From positions 33,654 through 97,653 of the forward strand of contig JAEXFD010000035.1 in NCBI GenBank assembly GCA_023400405.1: a stretch of 64,000 nucleotides of DNA, in the 5' to 3' direction. Origin of the DNA: Pseudomonadota bacterium. Its GTDB lineage: Bacteria; Pseudomonadota; Alphaproteobacteria; Sphingomonadales; Sphingomonadaceae. The position numbers and the translations under genes are program-made. Below, one piece after another: positions 17,840-25,929 of the stretch (its first letter is position 1; each line of letters opens with the position of its first letter). The notes beneath the pieces are model-generated. The model did not search any database, was not told the DNA's origin, and saw only the letters and a program-made list of their open reading frames with translations.

Positions 17840-18519
17840 GCGTCCGCCCAGCGGCGCAGCAGGTTGTGATAGACCGCGGTCAGCTCGATCACCGATCGAT
17901 CGTCCTGGCCGAGCTGGCCGGCGAGCCGCTGGATCGCCCCGTCCATCTCGAACAGGATGCGCCGTTCGCCCTCGTCGCGCACCATCGACTGGAGCCAGAA
18001 GAAGCTCGCCACGCGCGCGCCGCGCGTCACCGGCTCGACGCGGTGCAGGCTGGACGAGGGATAGAGCACGGCATGGCCGGCCGGCAGCTTGACCACCTGC
18101 TCGCCGAACTGCCCCTCGATCACCAGCTCGCCGCCGTCATAGCCGGTGTCGGGCTCGAGGAAGACAGTCATCGACAGGTCCGAGCGGATGCGGAAGTCGC
18201 TGCCGCGCTGGATGCGCACCGCATTGTCGACATGCGCGCCGAAATGCTGGCCGCCGCCATAACGGTTGAACAGCGGCGGGAAGACCTTGAGCGGCAGCGC
18301 GGCCGCGACGAACAATGGCGATCGCGCCAGCGCATCGAGGATGATCCCACCGGCACGGCGATGCGCCCCGCTGCCTTCGGGAAGCTGCTCGTTCTGCTTG
18401 GCAAGCGCGGATTGCACGCCCGAGGTGACATTGCCGTCCACCCATTCCGCCGCATCGATAATGCCGCGCACCTGCGCCACTTCGTCGGGAGAGAGCAGGT
18501 CGGGAATCGCGATCAGCAC
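17836..18519 (-). CDS. PKHD-type Fe(II)/2-oxoglutarate hydroxylase (PiuC-like)
   Basis: Fe(II)- and 2-oxoglutarate-dependent dioxygenase of 227 residues, the usual PiuC length. The start is GTG 18519, giving VLIAIPDLLSPDEVAQVRGI. The iron site is His and Asp in FGAHVDNAV and the distal His in SSSLHRVEPVTRGARVAS, where Arg binds 2-oxoglutarate. PiuC-like genes commonly follow TonB-dependent siderophore receptors, as here, with a SEL1 gene between. Start and upstream stop overlap by 7 bp. Likely acts on a siderophore or in iron homeostasis; the substrate is not established. Confidence 0.92.
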   Translation of the reverse strand: MLIAIPDLLSPDEVAQVRGIIDAAEWVDGNVTSGVQSALAKQNEQLPEGSGAHRRAGGIILDALARSPLFVAAALPLKVFPPLFNRYGGGQHFGAHVDNAVRIQRGSDFRIRSDLSMTVFLEPDTGYDGGELVIEGQFGEQVVKLPAGHAVLYPSSSLHRVEPVTRGARVASFFWLQSMVRDEGERRILFEMDGAIQRLAGQLGQDDRSVIELTAVYHNLLRRWADA

Positions 18520-19211
18520 AATAGGGTCTCCAGTTCGGGCCAGCGCGACGCCTTCAGCCAGGCGCGCGCCTTTTGGATGAAGGCCGGCGTCGCGGTCTCG
18601 CAGCAGCGGGCCAGCCAGGCCTGCGCCGCATCCACTTCGCCGGCATCGAGCAGCATCCGGGCATGGTTGAAGGCGCCGCGGAAATCGCCGCCCTCCGCCG
18701 CCCGGGCATAGCAGCGGGCCGCCTCGGCCAGGTCCTTCTCGACGACCCAGCCATCCTCGTGGAAGCTGCCGACATAGTTGGCAGCCTTGGCATTGCCCAT
18801 CGCCGCCGCTTTCTCGAACCAGGCGAGCGCCGCGGCCTTGTCCTCGGTCAAACCCTCGCCGAGCGCGAGCGCCGTCGCATAATTGTACATGCCCCAATCG
18901 AGCCCGCGCTCGGCGGCGATGCGGAAGCATTCGGCGGCGCGCACCTTGTCGATCGGCGTGCCCCAGCCGAGATCGTAACAGCGCCCGACCATGTTGAGCG
19001 CCATCAGATGGCCCTGCGCCGCAGCCTTGTTGAACCAGGCAAAGCCCTGCCGCGCCTCGCCGGCATCGAGCAGCATCTGGCCGAGCACCGCCTGCGCCTC
19101 CGCCACGCCTTGTTCGGCGCCGGCACGAACGAGCGCCGCCCGCTCCTCCGGCGAACCGGAGAGGCGGGCGGCGACCTCCTTGGGGGAGAGCGAAGCCAGG
19201 TCGTCGCTCAA
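18513..19211 (-). CDS. SEL1-like repeat protein
   Basis: Soluble protein of about 232 residues built of SEL1/TPR-type helical repeats, for example AEAQAVLGQMLLDAGEARQG, ALNMVGRCYDLGWGTPIDKV and KAANYVGSFHEDGWVVEKDL. It has no signal peptide. The start is probably TTG at 19211, two bases after the stop of the TonB receptor; no ATG occurs at the right place. It sits between receptor and dioxygenase in one operon. Repeats of this class mediate protein-protein contacts. The specific partner is unknown. Confidence 0.85.
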   Translation of the reverse strand: MSDDLASLSPKEVAARLSGSPEERAALVRAGAEQGVAEAQAVLGQMLLDAGEARQGFAWFNKAAAQGHLMALNMVGRCYDLGWGTPIDKVRAAECFRIAAERGLDWGMYNYATALALGEGLTEDKAAALAWFEKAAAMGNAKAANYVGSFHEDGWVVEKDLAEAARCYARAAEGGDFRGAFNHARMLLDAGEVDAAQAWLARCCETATPAFIQKARAWLKASRWPELETLLC

Positions 19212-19213
19212 GC

Positions 19214-21745
19214 TCAGAACTTGAACGAGACCGTGCCGAAGGCCGAACGGCCCGGCGCGATGCTGGCATAGTGCGAGGAATAGACCTGGGTGAAATAGGT
19301 CTCGTTGGTGATGTTGTTGACGTTGACGCTCAGATCGACATGCTCGTTGACCTTGAAGGCCAGCCGCGCGTCGAAGCGCCAATAGCCGGGGATGGTGCGC
19401 GATAGGACCTTGGTCGCGGGGTTGACCGTCACCACGCCCGCCGCGTTCTGGGTGGCGCTGCGGTTGTCGGCATAGCCGCCGAACTGGCGGCTGGTGTAGA
19501 AGGCGCCGCCGCCGATGCTGAAGCGATCGACCGGCTTGACCGTGGCCCACAGCGTGAAGCTGTCCTTCGCCGTCTGCGTCGCCTGGCGGCCGGTGCTGAC
19601 CGCGGGAGCGAGCACGGTCTTCGCCGGCTGGAGCGTCACCCCTGCGACAACGAGGGCCGGCGCGGTCAGCGCGGTAAACCCGCCATCGACGATCTTCGGA
19701 TCGAGATGGGTGTAGCCGCCGAACAGCGAGAACCACTTGGTGACGTTGCCGTTGAACGTTGCCTCGATGCCGCGGATCCGCCGCTTGCCGATGAACTGGA
19801 CGTTGCCGTCCGGCCCGGTGGTGCGGGCATTGTCGGTATCGGTCTGGAAGGCGGCGATGCCGATCGCGAGCTGCTCGTCGAACAGGCCGGCCTTGGCGCC
19901 CACTTCGTAGCTTTTGGTCTTCTCCACCTTCAGGCTGTCGAGCAGGGCCAGCGCCGTCGCGCTGTTGGTCGTGCCGAGGCTGTTCGGCTCCTGCCCCTCG
20001 CCGAGCAGGCTGTTTGGCGGCGTCGCCGCAGTCGCGTAGCTCGCATAGAGGCTGGTGTTCTTGGTCGGCTTGAACACCAGGCCCGCCTGCCAATTGAAGA
20101 TGTCGTCGGTGCGCTCGAGGCTGAAGGTGCTGGTCGCGCCGGCGGCAAGGCCGGGGGTCACCTTCGAAGTGAAGTGATCGTAGCGCGCCCCCAGGTTGAG
20201 GATCAGCGAGGGAAACAACGTGATCGAATCGAAGGCATAGGCGGAGACGGTGTGCGCCTCGTTCTGGGTCTCCGCGCTATACGCCCCCTTCACAATCGGG
20301 GTCGGCGTGGTCGAGGTGTCGCTGGCATAGTTGATCCAGGCATCGTCGGGGTTCGGATTGAACAGGCTGGCGCAATAATGCCGGGCGATCGTGTCCGCAT
20401 TGCAGCGCGGGCTCACCGTCGAGCCGCTCGCCGAGACGAAGGCGCCGCGACGCGCCTTTTCCCAGCTGATCTCGGCGCCGGCGGCGATGCTGTGCTTGAC
20501 GGGGCCGGTGGCAAACTTGCCGAACAGGTCGATCTGGTCGGTCAGCGTCTCGGTATAGCCATAGCGGGTGTTGCCGCGCCTCCAGACATAGCCGCCGGTC
20601 AGCACGTCGCCCCGCGCGCCTGCCGCGCCGGTGGTCGGGTTGGTCGTGGCGGTGCCATAGACATTGCCCTGGCTGTCGTCGGGCAGCAGGAAGATGTAGC
20701 TCTGCTCGTTATAGCTGTAGCGCGCGGTGTTGCGCAGCGTGATGCCGCCGAAATCATGCTCGACGCGCAGCGACGCCTGATGCGTCGTCGTATCGCGGAA
20801 GTCGCGATCCTTGAGGCCGTAAAAGGCGCTTCGCTTCACCGTGCCGGTGGTGCCGCCCGCTGTGGTGATCGTGCCGAGTGCCGGCGCGGTCCAGATCTCG
20901 CCGGTGCCGGGCGCATTGCCGATCGTATAGAGGAACGGGATGCCGCTGTCGGGCAGCTCATGGCTTTCGAGATAATAATAGGATAGCGACAGGCGCGTAT
21001 CGGTGTCGAGCCCGATCGTCACCGACGGCGCCACGCCCCAGCGCCGCGCCCAGATCGCGTCGCGCTCCGCAAAGTCCTGGTCGTGCCACATCGCCGCGAC
21101 GCGAACGCCGATGCCGTTGCCCAGATACTGGTTCACGTCGATCGTCGCGTGCTTGTAGTCCGCGGTGCCGAGGCTGGCCGATGCCTTGATGAAATCCTGC
21201 TTCTGCGGCGTCTTAGTGATGATGTTGATCGATCCGCCGGCGCTGCCGCGGCCGCCCAGCGTCGAATCCGATCCGCGCACGACCTGGACCTGCTCGACCG
21301 CGAATACGTCGCGGGTCTGCGCCGCCGTGTCGCGCACGCCATCAACGAAGGTCGATCCCTGGCTGTCGAAGCCGCGGATGAAGGGGCGGTCGCCGATCGG
21401 ATTGCCGCCCTCGGCCGCGCCGAAGGTGATGCCGGGCACGGTGCGCAGGGCCTCGGCCAGCGTGGTCGAGCCGGTCTGCTCGATCACTTCCTTGGGCAGC
21501 ACCACCACCGAGCGCGGCGTGTTCTGCACGGTCGCCGTCGCCTTGGGCCCCTGCAGCTCGTGCCGCGCGCCGGTGACGATGATCTGGTCGTCATCGTCCC
21601 GCGCGCTGCGATCCTGGCCATTGTCGTTGGTATCCGCCGGAGCCCGATCATTGTCCGCATGCGCAGCCGGCCCGCTGGCGATGAAGCCGACACAGGCGAG
21701 CGCCAGGAAAGGCGCGCCCGAACGCGCGGTGGAAGATCGACTCAC
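19214..21745 (-). CDS. TonB-dependent siderophore receptor
   Basis: Outer-membrane receptor of 843 residues that imports ferric siderophores with energy from TonB. The signal peptide (MSRSSTARSG to AAHAD) is followed by a TonB box region (DDQIIVTGAR), the plug domain with GITFGAAEGGNPIGDRPFIR, and a 22-strand barrel ending in SFKF, a C-terminal Phe typical of outer-membrane proteins. The start is GTG at 21745. The promoter upstream carries the box shared with the PepSY operon. It is followed by SEL1 and PiuC-like genes. Ligand identity is not readable, but this subfamily usually takes catecholate or hydroxamate siderophores. Confidence 0.95.
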   Translation of the reverse strand: MSRSSTARSGAPFLALACVGFIASGPAAHADNDRAPADTNDNGQDRSARDDDDQIIVTGARHELQGPKATATVQNTPRSVVVLPKEVIEQTGSTTLAEALRTVPGITFGAAEGGNPIGDRPFIRGFDSQGSTFVDGVRDTAAQTRDVFAVEQVQVVRGSDSTLGGRGSAGGSINIITKTPQKQDFIKASASLGTADYKHATIDVNQYLGNGIGVRVAAMWHDQDFAERDAIWARRWGVAPSVTIGLDTDTRLSLSYYYLESHELPDSGIPFLYTIGNAPGTGEIWTAPALGTITTAGGTTGTVKRSAFYGLKDRDFRDTTTHQASLRVEHDFGGITLRNTARYSYNEQSYIFLLPDDSQGNVYGTATTNPTTGAAGARGDVLTGGYVWRRGNTRYGYTETLTDQIDLFGKFATGPVKHSIAAGAEISWEKARRGAFVSASGSTVSPRCNADTIARHYCASLFNPNPDDAWINYASDTSTTPTPIVKGAYSAETQNEAHTVSAYAFDSITLFPSLILNLGARYDHFTSKVTPGLAAGATSTFSLERTDDIFNWQAGLVFKPTKNTSLYASYATAATPPNSLLGEGQEPNSLGTTNSATALALLDSLKVEKTKSYEVGAKAGLFDEQLAIGIAAFQTDTDNARTTGPDGNVQFIGKRRIRGIEATFNGNVTKWFSLFGGYTHLDPKIVDGGFTALTAPALVVAGVTLQPAKTVLAPAVSTGRQATQTAKDSFTLWATVKPVDRFSIGGGAFYTSRQFGGYADNRSATQNAAGVVTVNPATKVLSRTIPGYWRFDARLAFKVNEHVDLSVNVNNITNETYFTQVYSSHYASIAPGRSAFGTVSFKF

Positions 21746-21781
21746 GGATAACCCCCTATATGCTGGTCTCGTTGCAGGGTC

Positions 21782-21810
21782 AGCTATTGCGAAGCGTTCG
21801 CAGAGTCAAC
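21782..21810 (-). promoter_or_regulatory. Promoter with GCGAA-N3-TTCGC box of the TonB-receptor operon
   Basis: On the minus strand TTGACT (21810-21805) and TAGCTG (21787-21782) are 17 bp apart. The spacer contains the palindrome TGCGAA-GCG-TTCGCA written on the plus strand at 21789-21803. The arms match those at 14724-14736, in the same spacer position. Likely iron-responsive repressor site; the -10 hexamer is weak, so the promoter call is tentative. Confidence 0.5.
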
Positions 21811-21848
21811 GCTAATGCGAGTAGATCGCAACTTTGTCGCAGCCGCGG

Positions 21849-22097
21849 TCAGCCGGGACGGCGCGCCATCAACCAGCTGCGGATCGCACTGGCCAGATTG
21901 GGAGGGTCTTCCACGCCGATCCGCGCGTGATCGATCGCCGCCACCAGCGCATTGAGCGGCAGCGCGCGCTCGGCCGCCGCGGCCTCCAGCGCTTGCCAGA
22001 AGATCGGCTCCAGGCTGATCGAAGTCGGGTGGCCGGCGATCGTCACCGATCGCTTGAGCGGTCCTTGGAACCCGCCAGGCGGCGGATCGAGGGTCAC
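21849..22097 (-). CDS. Ribbon-helix-helix domain protein
   Basis: Small predicted DNA-binding protein of 82 residues. The beta strand KRSVTIAGHPTSISLEPIFW and the two helices that follow (ALEAAAAERALPLNALVAAI) fit the RHH_4-type ribbon-helix-helix domain common in alphaproteobacteria. It overlaps the end of cobT by 4 bp, so it is likely the last gene of the cob operon. Its target is unknown. It could also be an antitoxin-type RHH protein, but no toxin gene follows it. Confidence 0.75.
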   Translation of the reverse strand: MTLDPPPGGFQGPLKRSVTIAGHPTSISLEPIFWQALEAAAAERALPLNALVAAIDHARIGVEDPPNLASAIRSWLMARRPG

Positions 22098-23920
22098 GCG
22101 CCGTCGAACAGCGCCGCGAGCTGCTCGACCATCGTGCCGGCGAGCTGCTCGGCATCCATGATCGTCACGGCGCGGCTGTAATAGCGCGTCACGTCATGGC
22201 CGATGCCGATCGCGATCAGCTCGACCGGCGAGCGCGCCTCGATCCAGCCGATCACCTGGCGCAGATGGCGCTCGAGATAGGAGCCGGAGTTCACCGACAG
22301 CGTCGAATCGTCGACCGGCGCGCCGTCCGAGATCACCATCAGGATGCGCCGGTCTTCGGGCCGGGCGATCAGCCGGCTGTGCGCCCAGAGCAGCGCCTCG
22401 CCGTCGATATTCTCCTTGAGCAGCCCTTCGCGCATCATCAGCCCCAGGCTGCGCTTGGCACGGCGCCAGGGTTCGTCGGCCTGCTTGTAGACGATGTGGC
22501 GGATGTCGTTGAGGCGCCCCGGCTGCGGCGGCCGCCCCTCGGCCAGCCATTTCTCCCGGCTCTGCCCACCCTTCCAGGCGCGCGTGGTGAAGCCCAGGAT
22601 CTCGGTCTTCACGCCGACGCGCTCGAGCGTGCGCGCCAGGATGTCGGCGCTGATCGCCGCGATCGAGATCGGCCGCCCGCGCATCGAACCCGAATTGTCG
22701 ATCAGCAGCGTCACCACCGTGTCTTTGAACTCGGTGTCCTGCTCGACCTTGTACGACAGCGACAGCGTCGGATTGACGACGACGCGCGCCAGCCGCGCCG
22801 CGTCGAGGATGCCCTCTTCCTGGTCGAAGTCCCAGCTGCGGTTCTGCTGCGCCATCAGCCGGCGCTGGAGCCGGTTGGCGAGCTTGGTCACCGCGCCCTG
22901 GAGATGGACGAGCTGCTGGTCGAGATAGGCGCGCAGGCGATCGAGTTCCTCGGTGTCGCACAGGTCGGTCGCGGCGATCACTTCGTCGAACTGGGTCGTG
23001 TAGGGGCGATAGTCGAATTGCGGCGGCAAGTCGCTCCACGGCCGGTTGGGGCGGACGGGCATCATGCCCTCCTCGCCCTCGTCGCCCGGCTCGCCCTCGC
23101 CGTCCTCCATCGCGTCGGATTGCTGCTGCTCGCCGTCCTCGCCCTCGTCCGATTCGCGCTGCTCGCCGCGCGCCTCGGCCTGGCCTTCGCTCTGGCTCGA
23201 TTCGCTGTCCCCCTCCTCGTCGCCGGGCTCGTCCTGGTCGTCGGTGCCTTCGTCCTCGCCGCCGCCTTCATCGGCTTCGTCGGGGATCAGGTCGCCTTCG
23301 GTAAGCTCGAGGTCCTGGAGCAGCTTGGAGGTGAGCGTCGCGAAGGCCTGCTGGTCGTCGATCGCCAGCGCCAGCGCGTCGAGATCGCCGCCGGCGCGCT
23401 CCTCCACCCAGTCGCGCACCAGCGCCAGCCCCATCGCCGCCGCGGCCGGGGACTGCCGCCCGGTCAGCCGCTCGCGCAGGATCAGGCCGAGCGCGGTGGA
23501 AAGCGGCACCTCGTCGCGATTGCGCGCCCGCGCGATCGGATCGGAGCGCAGCTTCAGATTGAGCGCATGGTCGAGATTGGCCGCGATCCCCGCATAGCCG
23601 CGCGAGCCCAGCGCCTCGATCCGCGCGGTCTCCACCGCATCGTACACCGCACGTGCCACCGGTTCGTGCGGCGCGGTCTTCAGGTGCAGCGCGTTGTCGT
23701 GATGCCGCATCCGCAGCGCGAAGCCGTCGGCAAAGCCCCGCGCCTCGGCGACTTCCTCGGCCGGCAGCGTCCGAGACGGCGTCGGCACCCTGATGCTGCG
23801 CCCGTCCTGGCGCGGCGCGTCGCCGGTAAAGCCGAGCTCCAGCTCCGGCTCACGCGCCAGCGCACGCGCCGTGCCGGCGAGGACGTCCCGGAAGCGATCG
23901 AGAGCGGAATCAGCGGCCAT
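22094..23920 (-). CDS. cobT: Cobaltochelatase subunit CobT
   Basis: Subunit of the ATP-dependent CobNST chelatase that inserts cobalt into hydrogenobyrinic acid diamide for aerobic cobalamin synthesis. 608 residues from ATG 23920, preceded by GAGGTGA. The middle carries a long acidic Glu/Asp/Ser linker (about residues 210-290). The C-terminus is a von Willebrand A domain with the MIDAS motif in LLIDNSGSMRG. Length and layout match CobT. The start overlaps the toxin stop (TAATG). CobN is not in this window. Confidence 0.95.
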   Translation of the reverse strand: MAADSALDRFRDVLAGTARALAREPELELGFTGDAPRQDGRSIRVPTPSRTLPAEEVAEARGFADGFALRMRHHDNALHLKTAPHEPVARAVYDAVETARIEALGSRGYAGIAANLDHALNLKLRSDPIARARNRDEVPLSTALGLILRERLTGRQSPAAAAMGLALVRDWVEERAGGDLDALALAIDDQQAFATLTSKLLQDLELTEGDLIPDEADEGGGEDEGTDDQDEPGDEEGDSESSQSEGQAEARGEQRESDEGEDGEQQQSDAMEDGEGEPGDEGEEGMMPVRPNRPWSDLPPQFDYRPYTTQFDEVIAATDLCDTEELDRLRAYLDQQLVHLQGAVTKLANRLQRRLMAQQNRSWDFDQEEGILDAARLARVVVNPTLSLSYKVEQDTEFKDTVVTLLIDNSGSMRGRPISIAAISADILARTLERVGVKTEILGFTTRAWKGGQSREKWLAEGRPPQPGRLNDIRHIVYKQADEPWRRAKRSLGLMMREGLLKENIDGEALLWAHSRLIARPEDRRILMVISDGAPVDDSTLSVNSGSYLERHLRQVIGWIEARSPVELIAIGIGHDVTRYYSRAVTIMDAEQLAGTMVEQLAALFDGA

Positions 23921-24306
23921 TACCAAATCACCTCGCAACCGAATGCCGCGATCTCGGCATCCCGTGTCACCACCACCAACTCTTCCAGCAACGCCTGCGC
24001 CGCAATGAGCCGGTCGAAGGGGTCCTTGTGAGAACCTGCGAGCAGGCCCCCCGCAATTCCGTGACGCGCCGAGATATCGAGCAATTCGAAGCCGTCGCGA
24101 ACCGCGTCCTCAGCGAATGAGGCCAGATTGCCCGCGAATTCAGGCAATTGTCCCTTCCGAACCTTGGTCGCGATTTCCCAACCCGAAGCGGCACTGACGA
24201 ACACCTGATTGCCCGGTTCCGCAATCGCCGCCTTCGCAGTCGAGCCAAGCTGCGGCGCATCTTTCCACCACCAGAGCAATGCGTGCGTATCGAGCAGCAA
24301 GCGCAT
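23920..24306 (-). CDS. PIN-domain toxin (VapC-like)
   Basis: Probable Mg2+-dependent ribonuclease toxin, 128 residues. PIN-domain acidic residues are visible in LLLDTHALLWWW (first Asp), ASGWEIATKVRKGQLP (Glu), SHKDPFDRLIAAQAL (Asp pair) and TRDAEIAAFG (last Asp). The start is ATG 24306 or the GTG at 24312 that overlaps the antitoxin stop. It is paired with the Phd-type antitoxin upstream and inserted between cobS and cobT in the same direction, with its stop overlapping the cobT start. Confidence 0.9.
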   Translation of the reverse strand: MRLLLDTHALLWWWKDAPQLGSTAKAAIAEPGNQVFVSAASGWEIATKVRKGQLPEFAGNLASFAEDAVRDGFELLDISARHGIAGGLLAGSHKDPFDRLIAAQALLEELVVVTRDAEIAAFGCEVIW

Positions 24307-24308
24307 CG

Positions 24309-24593
24309 TCACGGGGGCGGGAACAGGCTGGCGTTCTCGATCTGCTCCAATTCCTCTTCGGTGTAGCAAGATCCCGTCACGGCCTCTTCCGACACATTTC
24401 GCAGAATGCCTTTGAACCGTCCAGGCTTGCGCCGCGGCGCCGCCGCGTTCGAATACGGAACAAGTTTCGCGTACGGCACCCCAGCCTTGGCAAGCACGAT
24501 CTCCTCGCCGGCATGAGCGCGCGCCAATAGCGCCGACAGATCGGTGTTCGCGTCGTCGACGTTGAACGTCTTCTGCGGATCGGCCTCAGCCAT
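24309..24593 (-). CDS. Phd/YefM-type antitoxin
   Basis: Antitoxin of 94 residues preceding the PIN toxin. The N-terminal fold reads QKTFNVDDANTDLSALLARA and GEEIVLAKAGVPYAKLVP, the usual Phd/YefM DNA-binding half. The acidic C-terminus (TEEELEQIENASLF) would wrap the toxin. The start is ATG 24593; the longer open frame upstream overlaps cobS and is unlikely. Its stop overlaps a possible GTG start of the toxin. It should bind its own promoter region, the 50 bp between 24594 and cobS. Confidence 0.88.
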   Translation of the reverse strand: MAEADPQKTFNVDDANTDLSALLARAHAGEEIVLAKAGVPYAKLVPYSNAAAPRRKPGRFKGILRNVSEEAVTGSCYTEEELEQIENASLFPPP

Positions 24594-24643
24594 GCCAACG
24601 CTCCTCAAGGACCCCGAAGAAGTACTCCGCGGGACCGCAGCTC

Positions 24644-25651
24644 TCAAGCCTTGCCGACCACGCTCTCCGGCAGGTCGGTGCCGAACACCCGCTGGTAATA
24701 TTCGGCCACCTGCGCCCGCTCGGCCTCGTCGCACTTGTTGAGGAAGGAGAGGCGGAAGGCGAAGCCGGGGTCCTTGAAGATCTCGGTATTCTGCGCCCAG
24801 GTGATCACCGTGCGCGGGCTCATCACGGTCGAGATGTCGCCGTTGATGAAGCCCTTGCGCGTGAGGTCCGCCACGCGGACCATGTTCTCGACCAGCGCCT
24901 TGCCGCCCGGCTTGTCGAACTCGCCCGACTTGGCGAGCACGATCTGCGCCTCGACCGCGGCGGGCAGATAGTTGAGCGTCACCACGATGTTCCAGCGGTC
25001 CATCTGGCCCTGGTTGATCTGCTGGGTGCCGTGATAGAGCCCGCTGGTGTCGCCCAGGCCCACCGTATTGGCCGTGGCGAACAGGCGGAACCAGGGGCTC
25101 GGCCGGATCACGCGGTTCTGATCGAGCAGGGTCAGCTTGCCCTCGGTCTCGAGCACGCGCTGGATCACGAACATCACGTCGGGCCGGCCGGCGTCATACT
25201 CGTCGAACACGAGCGCGGTCGGCGTCTGCAGCGCCCAGGGCAGCAGCCCTTCGCGGAATTCGGTGACCTGCTGGCCGTCGCGCAGCACGATCGCATCGCG
25301 GCCGATCAGGTCGATGCGGCTGATATGCGCGTCGAGATTGATGCGGATGCACGGCCAGTTGAGCCGCGCCGCTACCTGCTCGATATGGGTCGACTTGCCG
25401 GTGCCGTGATAGCCCTGGACCATCACGCGGCGATTGTGCGCGAAGCCCGCCAGGATCGCCAGCGTGGTGTCGGCATCGAAGACATAGGCGGGATCGAGAT
25501 CGGGCACCCGCTCGTCCGCCTCGCTGAATGCCGGCACTTCGAGGTCGCTGTCGATGCCGAACAGCTCGCGCACCTTCACCATGCGATCGGGCGCCTCGAG
25601 GATCGTCGTCTCGCGGCTGTCGGGCTGGGTGTTGGGGATGTCGGCCATCAT
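24644..25651 (-). CDS. cobS: Cobaltochelatase subunit CobS (AAA+ ATPase)
   Basis: AAA+ motor of the aerobic cobalt chelatase, 335 residues from ATG 25651 with GAGGAAG upstream. Walker A is GYHGTGKST and Walker B is ALVFDEYDAG. The sensor/Arg region SPWFRLFATANTVGLGD is typical. The partner CobT lies downstream but is separated by a toxin-antitoxin module of about 720 bp. No cobalamin riboswitch is visible in the 278-bp upstream region, which instead holds a large palindromic element. Confidence 0.95.
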   Translation of the reverse strand: MMADIPNTQPDSRETTILEAPDRMVKVRELFGIDSDLEVPAFSEADERVPDLDPAYVFDADTTLAILAGFAHNRRVMVQGYHGTGKSTHIEQVAARLNWPCIRINLDAHISRIDLIGRDAIVLRDGQQVTEFREGLLPWALQTPTALVFDEYDAGRPDVMFVIQRVLETEGKLTLLDQNRVIRPSPWFRLFATANTVGLGDTSGLYHGTQQINQGQMDRWNIVVTLNYLPAAVEAQIVLAKSGEFDKPGGKALVENMVRVADLTRKGFINGDISTVMSPRTVITWAQNTEIFKDPGFAFRLSFLNKCDEAERAQVAEYYQRVFGTDLPESVVGKA

Positions 25652-25728
25652 CGCTTCCTCAAGAATGCCTCGCGAGTTAGAGACTGGATTGCCGCACCGC
25701 AACGGCAAAGCGGCTTCGGGGTTTGCTT

Positions 25729-25895
25729 CTAAATGCGCGGAAGCGCGCATTTAGAGCGGCACCGGCCCGCTCCCCCACCAGTGTGAGGTGAACAGCGCCC
25801 CGCGCTGTTCAGGTCATGCCGGGGGCATGACCGACCTCACACTCCCATAATATACTGCCGTTGGGTGGCCGGGTGGGGGAGCGGGCCGGTGCCGC
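25729..25895. repeat. Nested multi-hairpin palindromic element upstream of cobS
   Basis: Perfect complementary arms are stacked inside one another. An 11-bp hairpin is at 25729-25739/25744-25754. A 24-bp outer inverted repeat is at 25756-25779/25872-25895, and directly inside it is a 10-bp stem at 25780-25789/25834-25843. Inside that, two 9-bp hairpins with 3-nt loops are at 25790-25798/25802-25810 and 25812-25820/25824-25832. A 28-nt AT-richer segment (25844-25871) is unpaired. A GA dinucleotide flanks both outer ends. It is the main content of the 278-bp gap between the hxlR-type gene and cobS. Confidence 0.85.
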
Positions 25896-25929
25896 GACTG
25901 CGCCGCCAGGCGCATCCTCAAACGCCGCG

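Noticed and set aside
25652..25929. Cobalamin riboswitch upstream of cobS
   Set aside because: I looked for the B12 box and conserved arms on the minus strand and did not see them; the region is occupied by the nested palindrome.
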